Below are positions 1-9,307 of a stretch of 64,000 nt of DNA, in pieces (within the stretch, counting starts at the first letter, position 1; the number at the start of each line of letters is the position of its first letter). The notes beneath the pieces were generated by a model. It saw only the letters and a program-made list of their open reading frames with translations. It did no database searches and was not told the DNA's origin. Origin of the DNA: Sandarakinorhabdus glacialis (GTDB lineage: Bacteria > Pseudomonadota > Alphaproteobacteria > Sphingomonadales > Sphingomonadaceae); contig NZ_BMJM01000001.1 of assembly GCF_014643455.1 (NCBI RefSeq), forward strand, positions 176,123 to 240,122, written 5' to 3'. The position numbers and the translations under genes were made by a program.

Positions 1-1
1 C

Positions 2-70
2 GGGCGGATGCCGGGTAACGGGCGCGGGGCGGCGCGCCCGCAAGGGCATTTGGTCAGCTTGTCGAGCTGA
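2..70 (+). CDS. 3' end of an upstream gene (partial, unidentified)
   Basis: A frame open from the window edge ends at TGA 68-70 and gives a 22-residue tail ending HLVSLSS. The only support for it being real is the strong intrinsic terminator that begins 7 bases after the stop on the same strand. The tail is too short to recognise. Another frame is also open here, so this is a tentative call. Confidence 0.35.
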   Translation, partial: GRMPGNGRGAARPQGHLVSLSS

Positions 71-76
71 GAGTCT

Positions 77-102
77 GGGCGCGGTGGCGCCCTTTGTTTT
101 TT
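77..102 (+). terminator. Rho-independent terminator of the upstream gene
   Basis: GGGCGC (77-82) pairs with GCGCCC (87-92) around a GGTG loop. It is followed directly by TTTGTTTTTT (93-102). This is a textbook intrinsic terminator and isolates the methionine operon downstream from whatever is transcribed before the window. Confidence 0.8.
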
Positions 103-150
103 CGATCGACTCGCGGGTTTGCGAGCGGCGTTTTGCACCCGGCGGGGGGA

Positions 151-210
151 CACCCCCACCCGAGCCGCGCAAGGGCGCGTCTCTCGCCTCCCCCCTCCAG
201 GGGGGAAGAC
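151..210. repeat. Intergenic palindromic repeat, family A
   Basis: The element has a pyrimidine-rich arm (CCCCCACCCG), a GC-rich small hairpin (GCGC AAGG GCGC), then TCTCGCCTCCCCCC followed by an imperfect purine arm. Related copies occur near 12981, 16796, 34078, 34455, 42518, 63254 and 63898, always between genes. It is probably a REP-type element of the kind scattered through sphingomonad genomes. Confidence 0.6.
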
Positions 211-223
211 AGGCATGTGCGCC

Positions 224-251
224 TTGACACATATAAAGATATCTTTATGTC
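224..251 (+). promoter_or_regulatory. Promoter of the methionine operon with a 16-bp palindromic operator
   Basis: TTGACA at 224-229 is a consensus -35. A -10-like TATGTC lies at 246-251. Between and overlapping them is the perfect palindrome ATAAAGATATCTTTAT (233-248). An AT-rich palindrome inside a core promoter in a GC-rich genome, directly before an ArsR-type regulator gene, is best read as that regulator's own operator. Predicted transcription would begin at about 258-261, at or next to the start codon, so the message is probably leaderless. The palindrome is seen; operator function is inferred. Confidence 0.7.
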
Positions 252-260
252 CCTTTGGGG

Positions 261-1229
261 ATGGACGAATTGCTGGTCATTTTGCGGGCGTTGGCGGACC
301 CTAGTCGGGTCCGGATACTGCTGCTTGTCCGGCGCATGGAATTGTCGGTCGGTGAGCTGGCGGCGGTGCTCGGGCAGAGCCAGCCGCGGGTTTCGCGGCA
401 TATAAGGATCTTGGCCGACGCACGGCTGGTGCAGCGTGCCAAGGAAGGCGCGTGGGTGTTCGTGCGGCTCGGGTCCATGGCGATTGCCGGGCCGGTGCTG
501 GCGGCGATGGATGCACTGGCGGCCGACGCGGGTGTCGCCGACAAGGCGCGGCTGGCGGTGGTGCGCGCCGAGCGGGCGGCGGCGGCGGATGCCTGGTTTG
601 CGGTGCATGCCGCGGCCTGGGATCGCGAGCGGTCGCTGAATATTGCCGAGAGCGACGTCGAGGCGGCGATTGTCTCGGCGCTTGGCGATGAGCAGCTGGG
701 CGCGCTGGTCGATGTCGGGACCGGGACCGGACGGATGATCGAATTGCTCGGCGGACAGGCGTCGGCGGCGCTGGGGATCGATCGAAGTCCCGAGATGCTG
801 CGGCTGGCGCGCGGGCGCATCGAGGCGTCTGGCTTGCGTAATGCCGAGGTGCGGCGCGGCGACATGTATGCGCTGCCCGGCGGCGATGGCAGTGCCGATA
901 CGGTGGTGCTCCACCAGGTGCTGCATTTTGCCGATGATCCGGCTTCGGTGATCGGCGAGGCGGCGCGACTTCTGGCGCCGGGCGGGCGATTGCTGGTCGT
1001 CGATTTCATGCCGCACGGGCGTGAGGAATTGCGCGTCCAGCAGCGGCATGTGCGGCTGGGGTTCGGCGACGGGCAGGTGCTTGGCTGGATGAGCGATGTG
1101 GGGCTGTCGGCGGCGGTGGCGGTGAATTTGCCGGCGCCCGACGCGAGCGATCTCCGGTCGCTGGGCGTGACATTGTGGCTGGGGGCGCGCGCGCCGGGCC
1201 AGGTATTGAGCGAGAGGCAGGCGGCATGA
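261..1229 (+). CDS. ArsR-family regulator fused to a SAM-dependent methyltransferase (SahR-like)
   Basis: This 322-residue protein has an N-terminal winged helix of ArsR type (about residues 1-70, including LADPSRVRILLL and SQPRVSRHIRIL). A class I methyltransferase domain follows, with motif I DVGTGTGR near residue 150 and an acidic post-I loop (GIDRSPEML). Proteins of this architecture sit at the head of methionine-cycle operons in alphaproteobacteria. SahR-type ArsR regulators respond to S-adenosylhomocysteine, so SAM/SAH sensing by the fused domain is a reasonable inference. The start is ATG 261, as no Shine-Dalgarno precedes it and the promoter lies immediately upstream. Its stop overlaps the metF start as ATGA, indicating translational coupling. 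Real catalysis by the methyltransferase domain is unproven. Confidence 0.85.
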   Translation: MDELLVILRALADPSRVRILLLVRRMELSVGELAAVLGQSQPRVSRHIRILADARLVQRAKEGAWVFVRLGSMAIAGPVLAAMDALAADAGVADKARLAVVRAERAAAADAWFAVHAAAWDRERSLNIAESDVEAAIVSALGDEQLGALVDVGTGTGRMIELLGGQASAALGIDRSPEMLRLARGRIEASGLRNAEVRRGDMYALPGGDGSADTVVLHQVLHFADDPASVIGEAARLLAPGGRLLVVDFMPHGREELRVQQRHVRLGFGDGQVLGWMSDVGLSAAVAVNLPAPDASDLRSLGVTLWLGARAPGQVLSERQAA

Positions 1230-2176
1230 CGCTTTCAAGGGCACAGATGACCGAGGCGGCGCGGGCGCTGAGTGCGCCGCTGTATGCCGATCTGCCGGGC
1301 GACGTGGCGGTGAGTTTCGAGTTTTTCCCGCCCAAGACCGAAGCGATGGAGAAGACGCTGTGGGAGTCGGTCGAGACGTTGACGCCGCTGGCGCCGCGGT
1401 TCGTCTCGGTGACCTATGGTGCCGGTGGTTCGACGCGCGAGCGGACGCATTCCACGGTGGCGCGGATCGCGCGCGAGACGGCGATTCCAGCGGCGGCGCA
1501 CCTGACCTGCGTCAATGCCAACCGCGACGATATCGATGCGATTGCCGATGCTTATTGGCAGGCGGGGGTTCGGCATATTGTCGCCTTAAGAGGGGACCCG
1601 CCGGAGAAGGGCGGGCGGTTCGAGCCGCGGGCAGATGGTTATGCCTCGGCGGCGGAGCTGGTGGCCGGGTTGAAGCGGCTGCATGATTTCGAGATTTCGG
1701 TGAGTGCGTATCCGGAGGTTCATCCTGAGGCGGGCAATCTGACGACCGATCTGGATGCGTTCAAGGCCAAGCTCGATGCGGGTGCGACGCGGGCGATCAC
1801 ACAGTTTTTCTTCGAGCCGGACACGTTTTTCCGGTTTCGCGACCAGGTTGCGGCGGCGGGCATTGCCGCCGAGGTGGTGCCGGGGATCCTGCCGGTGAGC
1901 AATTTTGCGCAGTTGCAGCGGATGGCAGTGCCGTGCGGGACCGATGTGCCGGGGTGGATGGCGCATCTGTTTGCCGGGCTGGATGACAAGCCTGCCGCGC
2001 GCCAGCTGGTGGCGGCGAGCGTGGCTGCGGAACTGTGCCGACGCTTGTACGCCGGCGGGGTTCGGCATTTTCATTTTTACACGTTGAACCGGGCGGAGCT
2101 GGCTTATGCGATTTGTCATATGCTGGGGGTGCGTCCGACGGTTGCGGCGGCGGTTATTCGGGAGCGGGCGGCGTGA
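1226..2176 (+). CDS. metF: 5,10-methylenetetrahydrofolate reductase
   Basis: This 316-residue flavoprotein reduces 5,10-methylene-THF to 5-methyl-THF in the cytoplasm, supplying the methyl donor for methionine synthase encoded downstream. The family hallmark FEFFPPKT lies near residue 32. Other conserved segments are YGAGGSTRERT, HLTCVNANRDD, LRGDPP, SVSAYPEVHPE and TQFFFEPDTFFRF. ATG 1226 overlaps the regulator's stop (ATGA), and the frame continues from the known N-terminal sequence without an extension. A family-A/B repeat separates it from the next gene by 64 bases, but the operon order regulator-metF-metH is the classical one. Confidence 0.97.
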   Translation: MTLSRAQMTEAARALSAPLYADLPGDVAVSFEFFPPKTEAMEKTLWESVETLTPLAPRFVSVTYGAGGSTRERTHSTVARIARETAIPAAAHLTCVNANRDDIDAIADAYWQAGVRHIVALRGDPPEKGGRFEPRADGYASAAELVAGLKRLHDFEISVSAYPEVHPEAGNLTTDLDAFKAKLDAGATRAITQFFFEPDTFFRFRDQVAAAGIAAEVVPGILPVSNFAQLQRMAVPCGTDVPGWMAHLFAGLDDKPAARQLVAASVAAELCRRLYAGGVRHFHFYTLNRAELAYAICHMLGVRPTVAAAVIRERAA

Positions 2177-2195
2177 GAATTGTGTTGGCGGCAGA

Positions 2196-2236
2196 GTCAC
2201 CCACCCCCGGCCCCTCCCTTGAAGAAGGGAGGGGAG
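2196..2236. repeat. Family B intergenic palindrome that also supplies the ribosome-binding site of the next gene
   Basis: CACCCACCCCCGGCCCCTCCC is followed by TTGAAGAA and then GGGAGGGG, forming a stem of CCCTCCC against GGGAGGG. The right arm at 2227-2236 is a purine-rich Shine-Dalgarno four to eight bases before GTG 2241. Enlarged relatives with an inserted loop occur at 9217-9285 and 27476-27541. Confidence 0.6.
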
Positions 2237-2240
2237 TTAA

Positions 2241-3287
2241 GTGACGATTGCGAACTTGCTGCGCGCTGAGGCGGCCAAGCGGATTTTGATCAAGGATGGT
2301 CCTTATGGGACGGCGATCCAAGACCTGGGGTTCGGCGAGGCCGATTATCGGGGCGATCTGGCACTGCCGATGGACCAGAAGGGCAACAACGACATGTTGA
2401 ACCTGACGCGGCCCGAGGCGATTGCCGGGGTTTGCGATGCGTATATTGCGGCGGGCGCCGATGTGCTGGCGACGAATACGTTCAACGCCAACCGGATCTC
2501 GCAGGCGGATTACGGCGCCGAGCATCTGGTCGAGGAGATCAATTTGGCGGCGGCGCGGATCATTCGCGGATGCGTCGACCGGGCGAAGGCGATCGACGGC
2601 AAGCCGCGCTTTGTTTGCGGGGCGCTGGGGCCGACGAACAAGACCCTTTCGCTGTCGCCGCGGGTGAGCGACCCGGGTTATCGCGAAGTCGATTTCGACG
2701 GGGTGAAGGACGTTTATCGCCAGCAGATCGATGCGTTGGTCGCAGGCGGGGTCGATATCATCTTGATCGAGACGGTGTTCGATACGCTGAATGCCAAGGC
2801 GGCGGCGTTTGCGGCGGCGGAAGCTGCCGAGGCGCTGGGGCGCGAGTTGCCGGTGATGCTGTCGATGACGCTGACGGATTTGTCGGGGCGGAATTTGAGC
2901 GGGCAGACGGTCGAGGCGTTCTGGCACTCGATCCGGCATGTGAAGCCGCTTTCGGTCGGGTTGAATTGCTCGTTCGGGGCGACCGAATTGCGGCCGCATG
3001 TGGTGGCACTGTCGAAGGTCGCGAATACGCTGATCCAGGTTTATCCAAATGCGGGATTGCCGAATGACCTGGGCGAGTATGACGAAGAGCCGGTGACGAC
3101 TGGTGGGCTTGTCGGGGATTGGGCGAGCGAGGGGCTGGTCAATATCGTTGGCGGGTGTTGCGGCACGACGCCGGCGCATATTGCGGCGATGGCGAAGGCG
3201 GTGGGGCAATATCCGCCGCGGATGGTGCCGCGCGAAGGTGCGGCTATGCGGTTGTCGGGCTTGGAGGCGTTTAGTTTTGCAGCGTGA
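2241..3287 (+). CDS. Homocysteine S-methyltransferase domain protein: N-terminal part of split methionine synthase
   Basis: This 348-residue protein corresponds to the zinc and homocysteine binding module of MetH. It starts with the typical [13 protein letters not shown] segment and has [13 protein letters not shown]. It carries the zinc-binding cysteines in GLNCSFGA (near residue 245) and [11 protein letters not shown] (near residue 310). It stops normally and the remaining MetH domains are a separate downstream gene, an arrangement known in several alphaproteobacteria rather than a frameshift. Start GTG 2241 is preceded by GGGAGGGGAG from the repeat. It must act together with the downstream B12 protein to transfer the methyl group to homocysteine. 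Confidence 0.93.
   Translation: MTIANLLRAEAAKRILIKDGPYGTAIQDLGFGEADYRGDLALPMDQKGNNDMLNLTRPEAIAGVCDAYIAAGADVLATNTFNANRISQADYGAEHLVEEINLAAARIIRGCVDRAKAIDGKPRFVCGALGPTNKTLSLSPRVSDPGYREVDFDGVKDVYRQQIDALVAGGVDIILIETVFDTLNAKAAAFAAAEAAEALGRELPVMLSMTLTDLSGRNLSGQTVEAFWHSIRHVKPLSVGLNCSFGATELRPHVVALSKVANTLIQVYPNAGLPNDLGEYDEEPVTTGGLVGDWASEGLVNIVGGCCGTTPAHIAAMAKAVGQYPPRMVPREGAAMRLSGLEAFSFAA
3263..3267 (+). promoter_or_regulatory. Shine-Dalgarno GGAGG deciding the metH start
   Basis: GGAGG lies inside the end of the preceding gene, 9 bases before TTG 3277, the first in-frame initiation codon of the MetH frame in this area. The competing GTG at 3298 has no comparable site. This favours an 11-base overlap between the two methionine synthase genes. 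Confidence 0.55.
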
Positions 3288-5994
3288 AAATCTGGCGGTG
3301 ACGGAAGTTACCCCTCACCCCGCTCACCAAGAGGTGAGTCACCCTCTCCCGCAGCCGGAGGCGACGCCTTCGCGTCAACGGGAGAGGGTTAACGTTGCGT
3401 CGTTCATCAATGTGGGTGAGCGGACCAATGTGACCGGGTCGGCGGCGTTCAAGAAGCTGATCATGAACGGCGATTATGCGGCGGCGGTGGAAGTGGCGCG
3501 CAACCAGGTCGAGAATGGTGCGCAGATCATCGACATCAACATGGACGAGGGCTTGCTCGACAGCGAATTCGCGATGGTGACGTTCCTGAAGTTGATCCAG
3601 GCCGAGCCCGACATCGCGCGGGTGCCGGTGATGGTTGATTCGTCGAAGTGGAGCGTCATCGAGGCGGGGCTCAAGTGCCTGGCGGGCAAGGGCATCGTCA
3701 ATTCGATCAGCCTGAAGGAAGGCGAGGCGCTGTTTCTGGAAAGCGCGCGCAAGGTCATGCGCTACGGCGCGGCGGCGGTGGTGATGGCGTTCGACGAGAC
3801 CGGGCAGGCCGATACGGCGGCGCGGAAGCTGTCGATCTGCGGGCGGGCGTATGACTTGCTGGTGGGCATCGGGTTCGAGCCGGCGGATATCATTTTCGAT
3901 CCGAACATCTTTGCGGTGGCGACGGGGATCGAGGAGCATAACAACTACGGCAACGACTTCATCGAGGCGTGCGCGGCGATCAAGCTGCGCTGCCCGCACG
4001 CGCATATCTCGGGCGGTGTCTCGAACTTGAGCTTTTCGTTCCGGGGCAATGAGCCGGTGCGGCGGGCGATGCATTCGGTGTTCTTGCTTCATGCGATCCG
4101 CGCGGGGATGGACATGGGCATCGTCAACGCGGGGCAGCTCGATGTTTACGACGCGATTCCCGAGGAGTTGCGCGAGGCGTGCGAGGATGTCGTGCGCAAC
4201 CGGCGCGACGATGCGACGGACAGGCTGCTGGCGATCGCCGACAAGTACAAGGGCGATGGCAAGGTCGCCGAAAAGGCTACCGACGAATGGCGTGGCTGGC
4301 CGGTGACGAAGCGGCTCGAGCATGCGCTGGTCAAGGGGCTCGATGCGTTCGTCGTCGAGGATGCCGAGGAGGCGCGGCTGGTTTCGGTGCGGCCGATCGA
4401 CGTGATCGAGGGGCCGTTGATGGCCGGGATGAACGTCGTTGGCGATTTGTTCGGGCAGGGCAAGATGTTCCTGCCGCAGGTGGTCAAGTCCGCCCGGGTG
4501 ATGAAGAAGGCGGTGGCGCATCTGCTGCCGTATATCGAGGCCGAGAAGACTGTCGGGTCATCGTCGAAGGGCAAGATCGTCATGGCGACGGTCAAGGGCG
4601 ATGTGCACGATATCGGCAAGAATATCGTCGGCGTCGTGCTCCAGTGCAATAATTTCGAGGTGGTCGACCTGGGGGTGATGGTGCCGTTCCAGACGATCCT
4701 CAAGGCGGCGAATGACGAAGGCGCCGACATGATCGGGCTTTCGGGGCTGATCACGCCGTCGCTCGATGAGATGGTGACGGTGGCGGCCGAGATGCAGCGC
4801 GCCGGGATGACGATGCCGCTGCTGATCGGTGGGGCGACCACATCACGCGTGCATACGGCGCTGCGGATTGCGCCGGCGTACAAGGGGCCGGTGATCCATG
4901 TGCTCGATGCGTCGCGTGCGGTTGGCGTCGCGGGGACGATGGTGTCCGATACGCTGAAGGACGAGATGGTCGCGGCGACGGCGCAGGAATATGAGGACAT
5001 TAGGATCAAGCGCGCCGGGGCGAAGCAATCGGCTTTGGTGTCGATCGCCGATGCGCGGGCGAATTCTTACAAGCCGGATTTTGCGGCGAATCCGCCGATG
5101 CGGCCGTTGTGGACGGGGGTGCAGACCGTCGATGATGTGACGGTGGCTGAGTTGATCCCGTATATCGACTGGACGCCGTTTTTCCAGGCCTGGGAGTTGG
5201 CGGGGAATTATCCGGCGATCCTGACCGATGCAGTGGTTGGCGAGAGTGCGAGCAATCTGTTTGCCGATGCGCAGAAGATGCTCGGCGAGATTGTCGAGGA
5301 GAAATGGCTGCGGCCGCGGGGCGTGATGGCGATCTGGCCGGCGCGGCGTGAGGGCGACGATGTTGTGGTGTTCGAAGGCGACAATCGCGCGGAAGAGCTC
5401 GCGCGATTCCCGTTCTTGCGGCAGCAGATTGCCAAGCGTGAGGGGCGGCCGAATTCATGTCTGGCGGATTTTGTTTCGCCGGATGGGGATTGGCTTGGTG
5501 GTTTTGCGGTTACGGCTGGCGACGGGATCGAGCCGCATCTGGCGCGGTTCCGGGCGCAGCATGACGATTACCAGGACATCCTGCTCAAGGCGCTGGCGGA
5601 CCGGTTGGCGGAGGCGTTTGCCGAGTTTCTGCATGAGCGGGTGCGGCGCGAGATCTGGGGGCATGAGACTGGGCCGAAACAGTCGAACGACGATCTGATC
5701 CGCGAGAAGTACAAGGGGATCCGGCCGGCGCCAGGGTACCCGGCTTGCCCTGAGCATAGCCTGAAGACGATCTTGTTCGACCTGATGAAGGCGACCGATC
5801 GGACGGGGATCGTGCTGACCGAGAGCTTTGCGATGTTGCCGACGGCGGCGGTCTCGGGGTTCTATTTCGCGCATCCGGAATCGAGTTATTTCGGGGTGGC
5901 GCGGATTGGGCGGGACCAGATGGAGGAATATGCCGAGCGGCGCGGGATCAGCGTTGAGCAGGCGGAGACCTGGTGCCGGCCTAATCTGGATTAG
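3277..5994 (+). CDS. metH: Cobalamin-dependent methionine synthase, pterin, B12 and activation domains
   Basis: This protein of about 905 residues binds 5-methyl-THF and cobalamin and methylates homocysteine with the upstream partner. The pterin-binding domain opens with [12 protein letters not shown] near residue 45. The B12 module has the DxHxxG motif (DVHDIGKN, near residue 442). The C-terminal AdoMet activation domain is recognisable by [12 protein letters not shown] near residue 815. Start: TTG 3277 has the best Shine-Dalgarno; GTG 3298 is the alternative. With either, the palindromic repeat at 3311-3389 is translated as a 26-residue Pro/His/Arg-rich N-terminal extension before the conserved core. 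No initiation codon exists between the end of the repeat and the conserved motif. Confidence 0.95.
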   Translation: MQRENLAVTEVTPHPAHQEVSHPLPQPEATPSRQRERVNVASFINVGERTNVTGSAAFKKLIMNGDYAAAVEVARNQVENGAQIIDINMDEGLLDSEFAMVTFLKLIQAEPDIARVPVMVDSSKWSVIEAGLKCLAGKGIVNSISLKEGEALFLESARKVMRYGAAAVVMAFDETGQADTAARKLSICGRAYDLLVGIGFEPADIIFDPNIFAVATGIEEHNNYGNDFIEACAAIKLRCPHAHISGGVSNLSFSFRGNEPVRRAMHSVFLLHAIRAGMDMGIVNAGQLDVYDAIPEELREACEDVVRNRRDDATDRLLAIADKYKGDGKVAEKATDEWRGWPVTKRLEHALVKGLDAFVVEDAEEARLVSVRPIDVIEGPLMAGMNVVGDLFGQGKMFLPQVVKSARVMKKAVAHLLPYIEAEKTVGSSSKGKIVMATVKGDVHDIGKNIVGVVLQCNNFEVVDLGVMVPFQTILKAANDEGADMIGLSGLITPSLDEMVTVAAEMQRAGMTMPLLIGGATTSRVHTALRIAPAYKGPVIHVLDASRAVGVAGTMVSDTLKDEMVAATAQEYEDIRIKRAGAKQSALVSIADARANSYKPDFAANPPMRPLWTGVQTVDDVTVAELIPYIDWTPFFQAWELAGNYPAILTDAVVGESASNLFADAQKMLGEIVEEKWLRPRGVMAIWPARREGDDVVVFEGDNRAEELARFPFLRQQIAKREGRPNSCLADFVSPDGDWLGGFAVTAGDGIEPHLARFRAQHDDYQDILLKALADRLAEAFAEFLHERVRREIWGHETGPKQSNDDLIREKYKGIRPAPGYPACPEHSLKTILFDLMKATDRTGIVLTESFAMLPTAAVSGFYFAHPESSYFGVARIGRDQMEEYAERRGISVEQAETWCRPNLD
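3311..3389. repeat. Intergenic-type palindromic repeat lying inside the metH reading frame
   Basis: It contains CTCACC AAGA GGTGAG, then CCCTCTCCCG (3342-3351) pairing with CGGGAGAGGG (3379-3388). The loop holds a 20-bp module, GGCGACGCCTTCGCGTCAAC at 3360-3379, whose reverse complement recurs in the repeats at 9242-9261 and 27499-27518. All other copies in the window lie between genes; this one is open in frame with metH. Confidence 0.75.
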
Positions 5995-6044
5995 GATTGG
6001 CGGCTCGTGCAGGTTGGTGCGGTGGGGTCTTGGCCTTGCGGCGC

Positions 6045-6075
6045 GATGGATGCTGAAACGAGTTCAGCATGACGA
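6045..6075. repeat. Family E hairpin repeat, copy 1
   Basis: TGCTGAA ACGAG TTCAGCA forms a 7-bp stem flanked by GATGGA and TGACGA. An identical 31-bp copy lies at 61742-61772. This copy sits between the convergent metH and DUF4139 genes, where it could serve as a bidirectional transcription stop or mRNA end. Confidence 0.7.
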
Positions 6076-6078
6076 TCG

Positions 6079-7689
<1,611 letters not shown>

Positions 7690-7697
7690 GGCGCGGA

Positions 7698-9074
7698 TCA
7701 GAACCTTGTGTCGAATGTGGCGGTGACTTCGGACTTGCCGTTGGCGGGGACGGTCACGGTCCATATGGCGCTGTCGGCGTTGGTGCGTTGTGCCGGCTGG
7801 CTCTGGGCAGTGATGCGGGTGTCGCCCCACAGCCCGTTCTGGATGAGCTTGACGCTGACGGGCTTGGGCAGGGCGTTGGTCAGGGTGTAGCGCATCGCGG
7901 TCTTCCAGCGGTCGGAATTGATGCGTTCGCGCTTTTCGGTGGTGGATTTGACCTTTACGTCGAAGGCGTCGCCGGTGTTGAGCGACAGTGTCGAGCCCAT
8001 CGGGGTATGGTCGATGCGGCTTTCGCCGATGAATTGCGGGGAGCCGCGCTTGTCGCGCAGGTAGAAGCGCATGATGCCGGCGGGGAGTTGATCGCCCAGC
8101 CCGCCCTGCGCGCTGTTGCTGAATTCATAGACCGAGGCGGTGCTGATCGGTTGTTCGATGGTCTGCAGCCAGTTGAGCCGGGCTTCGTAGCCGTGGCGGG
8201 CGGGGGCGCCGTGGACATCGAGGAAGCTGACCTGCTTGGTCTGCTGGTTGGCGATCGTTGTGCGCGCCGCGAGCGGGTAGAGGTAATAATCGCCGAGGCG
8301 TTCGCGCGTGCCGCTTTCGGTGCCGGCCTCGACCATGGTGGGGCGGGGGCGTTGCCAGCGCTGGTCGTCGTTGCTGTCGAGCAGCTTGGGGTTGCCGGCC
8401 ACAAGCAGAGTTTCGGCGTCGTCGTAGGTAACGCCGCTGGCGTTGGTGAGGGTGACCCAGCCCTGGACGTCGATCTGGCCGGCGGCTTCGTCGTACAGCG
8501 CGACATAATCGGCGCGCCAGCCGAGGCCGGGGGTGAGGTAGCTGAGCACGGCGGGGCGGTTGCCGGGCTTGGCATCGACCAGGATCGACAGGGTGGGTTT
8601 GGCGCGGAGGTTGTCGGGGACCTTGTCGAAGATGACGCGGACCGGGAGGCCGTCGTCGCGCAGGACCTCGATGCGGTTGCCGATGCGCAGGACGACACCG
8701 CCGTTGACGGCGAGGACTTCGGCCTGCTCGCGGGTCTCGGCGCCGGTGGCGGGGTTGGTGCGGACGATGGTGACGGTCTTGCCGACGGCCTTTTCCATCA
8801 TCTTGCCGGGGGAGAGCAGGTCGAAATCGAAATTCTGCTCGACGATCGCGAGGTCGGCGGCGGTGAGGGAGACGGTTTCGGAGCGGATCTGGGCCGAGAC
8901 GTTTTCGAAGGCGATGGTCTGGCGGCCACCGCGCAGCGCGAGGTCGCGGGTGTCTTGAACGAGCGCCATGTTGTTGGCGTAGATCGTGATGGCGATGCCG
9001 GGTTTTGAGGCGGCGGGGGTGGTCAGGGCGAGGAAGGCCGCTGCGGCGATGGTTTTGCCGAGTTTTCTGGTCAT
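7698..9074 (-). CDS. Secreted DUF4139 protein (first of a tandem pair)
   Basis: This 458-residue protein starts at ATG 9074 with a signal peptide (KTIAAAAFLALTTPAAS). DUF4139 features include AITIYANNMALVQDTRDL near the N-terminus and, after a beta-rich centre, a run through GLGWRADYVALYD, GWVTLTNASG and FLDVHGAPARHGYEARLNW. It shares order of motifs, but little sequence, with the downstream neighbour. The pair may have arisen by ancient duplication. The Shine-Dalgarno (GGGGGA, six bases upstream) lies in the 3' arm of a 7-bp GC hairpin. The longer open frame upstream runs through a repeat and is not credible. Confidence 0.87.
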   Translation of the reverse strand: MTRKLGKTIAAAAFLALTTPAASKPGIAITIYANNMALVQDTRDLALRGGRQTIAFENVSAQIRSETVSLTAADLAIVEQNFDFDLLSPGKMMEKAVGKTVTIVRTNPATGAETREQAEVLAVNGGVVLRIGNRIEVLRDDGLPVRVIFDKVPDNLRAKPTLSILVDAKPGNRPAVLSYLTPGLGWRADYVALYDEAAGQIDVQGWVTLTNASGVTYDDAETLLVAGNPKLLDSNDDQRWQRPRPTMVEAGTESGTRERLGDYYLYPLAARTTIANQQTKQVSFLDVHGAPARHGYEARLNWLQTIEQPISTASVYEFSNSAQGGLGDQLPAGIMRFYLRDKRGSPQFIGESRIDHTPMGSTLSLNTGDAFDVKVKSTTEKRERINSDRWKTAMRYTLTNALPKPVSVKLIQNGLWGDTRITAQSQPAQRTNADSAIWTVTVPANGKSEVTATFDTRF

Positions 9075-9080
9075 TTTTGT

Positions 9081-9097
9081 TCCCCCGTTTCGGGGGA
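9081..9097 (-). promoter_or_regulatory. Hairpin that sequesters the Shine-Dalgarno of the first DUF4139 gene
   Basis: On the minus strand TCCCCCG, an AAA loop and CGGGGGA form a perfect 7-bp stem. The second arm contains the GGGGGA ribosome-binding site, six bases (ACAAAA) before ATG 9074. In the folded message the site would be hidden. Pairing is seen; a control role is inferred. Confidence 0.5.
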
Positions 9098-9157
9098 GTT
9101 TAGCGGGGGTTAGGGGTGGTGTCTGGTTTATTGTGGGCGTGTGGGGAGTGAAGGAAG

Positions 9158-9300
9158 GGACCCGCCCCCGACCCCTCCCTAGAAGTAGGGAGGGGGGAAG
9201 TAAGGGGGGAAGTGACAGAGTCACCCACCCCCAGCCCCTCCGTTGACGCGAAGGCGTCGCCTACGACTGAAGAAGGGAGGGGCGTCCCTCTCCGCCTTCG
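9158..9300. repeat. Two adjacent family B palindromes, one with a nested loop module
   Basis: The first copy has CCCCTCCCT AGAAG TAGGGAGGGG (9172-9195). The second runs from CACCCACCCCCAGCCCCTCC to GAAGGGAGGGG, and its loop carries the 20-bp module at 9242-9261. They fill the gap between the minus-strand DUF4139 pair and the end of mfd. Confidence 0.65.
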
Positions 9301-9307
9301 GCGGCGA

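Noticed and set aside
103-260. SAM or cobalamin riboswitch before the methionine operon
   Set aside because: The promoter places the transcription start at about the ATG, leaving no leader RNA; no B12-box or SAM-II-like core is visible.
54-1244. Long minus-strand frame of 396 codons opposite the regulator gene
   Set aside because: Arg/Pro/His-rich translation without any domain. It is the usual antisense shadow of a high-GC gene that has clear ArsR and methyltransferase motifs on the plus strand.
3103-3276. Upstream extension of the metH frame
   Set aside because: It overlaps the zinc-binding end of the homocysteine methyltransferase gene and has Arg-rich non-homologous sequence.
2241-5994. 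Possibility that metH is broken by a frameshift or nonsense mutation
   Set aside because: Both halves are complete at domain borders with their own ribosome-binding sites, and split methionine synthase is known in alphaproteobacteria.
7698-9224. Longer start for the first DUF4139 protein at 9224
   Set aside because: The added N-terminus is translated from a palindromic repeat and would bury the signal peptide; ATG 9074 has a spaced Shine-Dalgarno.
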